Below are positions 61,226 through 64,000 of a stretch of DNA of 64,000 nucleotides, one piece after another. The notes beneath the pieces are model-generated. The model saw only the letters and a list, made by a program, of their open reading frames with translations, ran no database searches and was not told where the DNA came from. Numbering within the stretch: the first letter of the stretch is position 1; each line of letters opens with the position of its first letter. Origin of the DNA: Flavobacteriaceae bacterium (lineage in GTDB: Bacteria > Bacteroidota > Bacteroidia > Flavobacteriales > Flavobacteriaceae); the NCBI GenBank assembly GCA_023262185.1, contig JALRDO010000008.1, positions 18,210 to 82,209 on the forward strand, in the 5' to 3' direction. The position numbers and the translations under genes are program-made.

Positions 61226-62641
61226 ATGAGCGCGGTAAAACGATTAGGATCACAAATCATCGTCTATGGGCTCGCCACGGTGCTCCCAAGAGCCCTGTCG
61301 TTTTTATTGCTCCCTCTATATACCACGGTGTTTAAAGAGGCAACAGGATACGGAGAATACATTTTTATTTACTCATGGATTGCGCTTTTCAATGTGCTCT
61401 TGACCTATGGAATGGAAACTTCCTTTTTCAGGTTTTTTCACGACAAAGAGTGTGATCAAGACAGCGTAGTTTCTACTTCTCTGTGGTCTCTGGTAATGAG
61501 TTCATTGGGATTTCTGGCACTCGCTAGCCTGTTTGCAGAACAATTTTCAGCCCTGGTCGGAATCCGCCAAGAGTTCATACAAAAGACGGTTTATATACTC
61601 GTCTTAGACGCTCTTGTGGTAGTTCCTTTCGCGCTGCTTCGTGCCCAAGAAAAGGCAATGCGTTACGCCTTGATTAAGGCGCTAAACGTGGGGGTAAACG
61701 TCGCCTTTAACGTGTATTTTTTACTGTTCTCTTACGATCAGTTCTTAGGCCTTGAAATAGACGCTATTTTCCTGGCCAATATTATAGCGAGTGGCCTAAC
61801 CTTAATCTGGTTTTTTCCAGCATATGTAAAGCGCCGCCCTGGCTTTGACAGAGATTTATGGAAGAAGATGTTGAGGTACGGTCTGCCGATCATGCTTGCG
61901 GGCTTTGCCTTTATCATCAACGAGGTTTTCGATAAAATTTTACTTACAAGACTAGACTCAGCACATGCCGCAGGAATCTACGGGGCCTGCTACAAGCTAA
62001 GCGTCTTTATGACTCTGTTTGCTACAGCCTTTAGAATGGGAGTTGAGCCCTTCTTTTTCAGGCAGGCCACAGCGGAGAATCGTGAGGTGCAGTATGCACA
62101 AGTCGCTTATTATTTTGTCGTTTTCGGCTCGTTATTGTTTTTAGCGGTGATCGTTTTTTTGGATCCCTTGGCGAAACTTTTTATTCGAGAGGCGGTGTAT
62201 AGAGAAGGGCTTCACATTGTTCCATGGGTGCTGATGGGCGCGTTATTCTTAGGGGTTTACCACAATTTATCTGTTTGGTATAAGCTTAAGGACAAAACGC
62301 ATATTGGCGCCTTGATTTCAGGAGCAGGAGCATTAGTCACCCTTGTAATTAACATCGTATTCATTCCGAAGTGGGGCTATTTGGCCTCGGCAGTAGCTAC
62401 CTTTTCTGCCTATCTGCTAATGATGTGCGTTTCGTTTTTCTGGGGAAGAAAGGTCTACCGGATCCCCTATCGAGTTGGAACTATGCTAGTCTATTTGCTC
62501 TTGGCTTTTGGTTTGGGGTGGTCGGCCTACGACCTCTTCGCTGATCAATCTTGGGTGAAGTATGGCCTACTTCTTGTATTTGCTAGCTTTGTAGCAGTGA
62601 AAGAAGCGAAAGATTTTAAACGAATATTTTCTGAATTATGA
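61226..62641 (+). CDS. Wzx-type oligosaccharide flippase (MATE/MOP superfamily)
   Basis: A 471-aa membrane protein with about 12-14 helices. The start [25 protein letters not shown] and the central [16 protein letters not shown] are typical of polysaccharide flippases. It moves lipid-linked sugars across the inner membrane. It overlaps dut by 4 nt; a following sugar nucleotidyltransferase supports a polysaccharide role. Confidence 0.9.
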   Translation: MSAVKRLGSQIIVYGLATVLPRALSFLLLPLYTTVFKEATGYGEYIFIYSWIALFNVLLTYGMETSFFRFFHDKECDQDSVVSTSLWSLVMSSLGFLALASLFAEQFSALVGIRQEFIQKTVYILVLDALVVVPFALLRAQEKAMRYALIKALNVGVNVAFNVYFLLFSYDQFLGLEIDAIFLANIIASGLTLIWFFPAYVKRRPGFDRDLWKKMLRYGLPIMLAGFAFIINEVFDKILLTRLDSAHAAGIYGACYKLSVFMTLFATAFRMGVEPFFFRQATAENREVQYAQVAYYFVVFGSLLFLAVIVFLDPLAKLFIREAVYREGLHIVPWVLMGALFLGVYHNLSVWYKLKDKTHIGALISGAGALVTLVINIVFIPKWGYLASAVATFSAYLLMMCVSFFWGRKVYRIPYRVGTMLVYLLLAFGLGWSAYDLFADQSWVKYGLLLVFASFVAVKEAKDFKRIFSEL

Positions 62642-63075
62642 TCGATATAAAAATCATCAACACCTCATCCCACGACTTGCCGAGCTATCAAACGGCTTTG
62701 TCTGCGGGCATGGATCTTAGAGCAAACAATCCTGAGCCCATTGAGCTCGGCCCTCTAGAGCGTGCAATTATACCAACCGGTATATTTATTGAACTCCCTT
62801 CGGGATATGAAGCTCAGATACGTCCGAGAAGCGGCCTTGCGGCAAAGAAGGGAGTTTCACTAGTGAATAGTCCGGGTACTATAGATGCCGATTACAGAGG
62901 AGAGATTGGAGTGATTTTGATCAACCTTTCAAACGACCCTTTTACGGTAGAGCGCGGAGAGCGTATTGCCCAAATGGTGATTGCCAAGCACGAGCAAGCG
63001 AGATGGATTGAGGTCGATCAACTCGAAGAGAGTGAACGTGGAGAGAAGGGTTTCGGAAGCACTGGAGTTCGCTAA
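62638..63075 (+). CDS. dut: dUTP diphosphatase
   Basis: Hydrolyses dUTP to dUMP; 145 aa trimeric dUTPase. Motif 1 AGMDLRA, motif 2 RPRSGLA, motif 3 [11 protein letters not shown], motif 4 RIAQMV and the C-terminal GEKGFGSTG (motif 5) are all present. It overlaps the flippase gene by 4 nt and is followed by the nucleotidyltransferase gene 3 nt later. Confidence 0.97.
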   Translation: MIDIKIINTSSHDLPSYQTALSAGMDLRANNPEPIELGPLERAIIPTGIFIELPSGYEAQIRPRSGLAAKKGVSLVNSPGTIDADYRGEIGVILINLSNDPFTVERGERIAQMVIAKHEQARWIEVDQLEESERGEKGFGSTGVR

Positions 63076-63078
63076 GCC

Positions 63079-64000
63079 ATGAAGATAATTGTCCCAATGG
63101 CGGGTCGTGGCTCGCGCCTTCGCCCTCACACATTAACCGTCCCAAAACCGCTATTGCCAGTAGCCGGCACGCCTATTGTACATCGATTGGTAAAGGATAT
63201 CGCCAAGGTTTTGAATCAGCCCATCGATGAGGTGGCTTTCGTTATAGGTGATCCTGCTTTTTTTGGAGACGAGGTTGTTCAGTCGCTTACAGAGCTGGCC
63301 GCCTCACTAAATGCCAAAGCTTCAATATACCGGCAAGATCAACCTTTAGGAACGGGTCATGCTATCATGTGCGCGGAATCTTCGTTGCAGGGTCCGGCGG
63401 TCATTGCTTATGCAGACACATTGATTCGGGCGAGCTTTGAATTAGATCCGGACGCTGACAGTGTGATATGGGTAAAGCAGGTCGAGCAGCCTGAAGCATA
63501 TGGCGTGGTTGAACTCAACGATCAGCAAGAAATCGTTTCTTTGGTTGAAAAGCCTACAGCATTCGTATCAGACCTAGCGGTTATTGGAATTTACTATTTC
63601 AAAGAAATTGAACGCCTCAAAGAGTCGCTTGCCAAGGTGATTGAGCAGAAGATTGCACACTCAGGAGAATACCAGATCAACGACGGTATAAAAATGATGA
63701 TGGCAGACGGCAAACGCTTTGTTCCTGGACAGGTTAGCGACTGGATGGACTGCGGAAATAAACAAGTTACCGTTGAAACCAACGCCAAAATGTTAGACTA
63801 TCTCAGCCAAGAAGGAGAAGAGCTGATCGCATCAGATTTAAGTGTCGAAAATGCTAAAATCATACCCCCTTGCTCTGTCGCTTCAGGGGTAGAATTGATC
63901 AACGCCACTGTTGGGCCACATGTCTCTATTGGTGCGGGCACTCGAATTGAAAACGCCACTATCGTTAACAGCATTATTCAATCAAACTCCGTTGTAAAGC
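63079..64000 (+). CDS. Sugar-phosphate nucleotidyltransferase (5' part)
   Basis: 307 complete codons are visible; the gene runs past the window end. The start KIIVPMAGRGSRLRPHTLTVPKPLLPVAGTPI is the signature of NTP-transferases that make NDP-sugars. Further landmarks are GTGHAIMCAE and EKPTAF. The last about 60 visible residues (VENAKIIPPCSVASGVEL and on) begin a left-handed beta-helix, as in GlmU- or RmlA-long-type enzymes. It lies just after dut; with the flippase gene it suggests surface-sugar synthesis. Confidence 0.9.
   Translation, partial: MKIIVPMAGRGSRLRPHTLTVPKPLLPVAGTPIVHRLVKDIAKVLNQPIDEVAFVIGDPAFFGDEVVQSLTELAASLNAKASIYRQDQPLGTGHAIMCAESSLQGPAVIAYADTLIRASFELDPDADSVIWVKQVEQPEAYGVVELNDQQEIVSLVEKPTAFVSDLAVIGIYYFKEIERLKESLAKVIEQKIAHSGEYQINDGIKMMMADGKRFVPGQVSDWMDCGNKQVTVETNAKMLDYLSQEGEELIASDLSVENAKIIPPCSVASGVELINATVGPHVSIGAGTRIENATIVNSIIQSNSVVK

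Overview
The window looks like one contiguous piece of a Bacteroidota chromosome, most likely order Flavobacteriales (marine or freshwater Cryomorphaceae/Schleiferiaceae-like; the family is inferred). Supporting signs are: recurrent -7 promoter boxes of the form TAnnTTTG with no obvious Shine-Dalgarno sequences; a Bacteroidota-type atpB-E-F-H-A-G operon without atpD/atpC; a PorW/SprE-like lipoprotein of type IX secretion and gliding upstream of it; DUF4837, DUF6168 and DUF6341 proteins; an ArsS-type radical SAM protein; and an N-terminally extended AtpB. Base composition is in the mid-40s % GC by hand count of sampled lines. Two stretches are clearly AT-richer: about 14.4-15.9 kb, and about 28.7-31.7 kb.

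Layout. 0-3 kb: succinate dehydrogenase (sdhC end, sdhA, sdhB), closed by a strong bidirectional terminator. 3-8 kb, minus strand: fatty-acid initiation (accC, accB, fabH), rpmF with yceD, and pdxA. 8-13.6 kb: riboflavin synthase, a sodium/solute symporter, a small secreted-protein gene broken by one base in a homopolymer, an esterase plus sugar porter pair, and an outer-membrane-like protein. 13.6-16.1 kb: two poorly known membrane proteins, a tRNA 3'-end fragment, an AT-rich DUF418 gene and a CAU-anticodon tRNA. 16.1-20.6 kb: rbfA, a permease, dusB and lepA. 20.6-28.3 kb, plus strand: universal stress protein, SulP transporter, metallo-beta-lactamase-fold hydrolase, subtilase, M1 peptidase and rnpA, many overlapping. 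28.3-31.8 kb: acetyltransferase, rpiB, a 400-bp AT-rich gap, rnr and tRNA-Cys. 31.8-41 kb: folB, glnS, gltX, ybeY, mnmG, methyltransferase, holB and pgk. 41-55 kb: cell-wall enzymes, tatA, a GH3-family enzyme, a UDP-glucuronate decarboxylase, purD, an ArsS cluster, patatin, a PaaE-like reductase and PorW/SprE. 55-61 kb: ATP synthase. 61-64 kb: flippase, dut and a sugar nucleotidyltransferase that runs off the end.

The most notable signals are not genes. (1) Two ParB-centromere (parS)-like 16-mers sit on either side of mnmG, one of them encoding the last residues of YbeY. (2) At seven genes a TAnnTTTG box ends 4-5 nt before the start codon, which predicts leaderless mRNAs and fixes GTG starts for ybeY and the patatin gene. 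(3) At three divergent gene pairs two opposed TAnnTTTG boxes stand back to back 5, 8 and 9 bp apart, so the two promoters should exclude each other. (4) A GC-rich hairpin with a T-tract lies between atpE and atpF, where it could set the high c-subunit ratio. (5) mnmG, the parS-like sites and the AT-rich rpiB/rnr gap together raise the possibility of an origin-proximal region, but I see only one perfect DnaA box, so that stays a hypothesis.

I found no complete mobile element, CRISPR array, rRNA or prophage. I do not see a multi-gene system that I would call new; the promoter architecture and the parS arrangement are the best candidates for undescribed biology.
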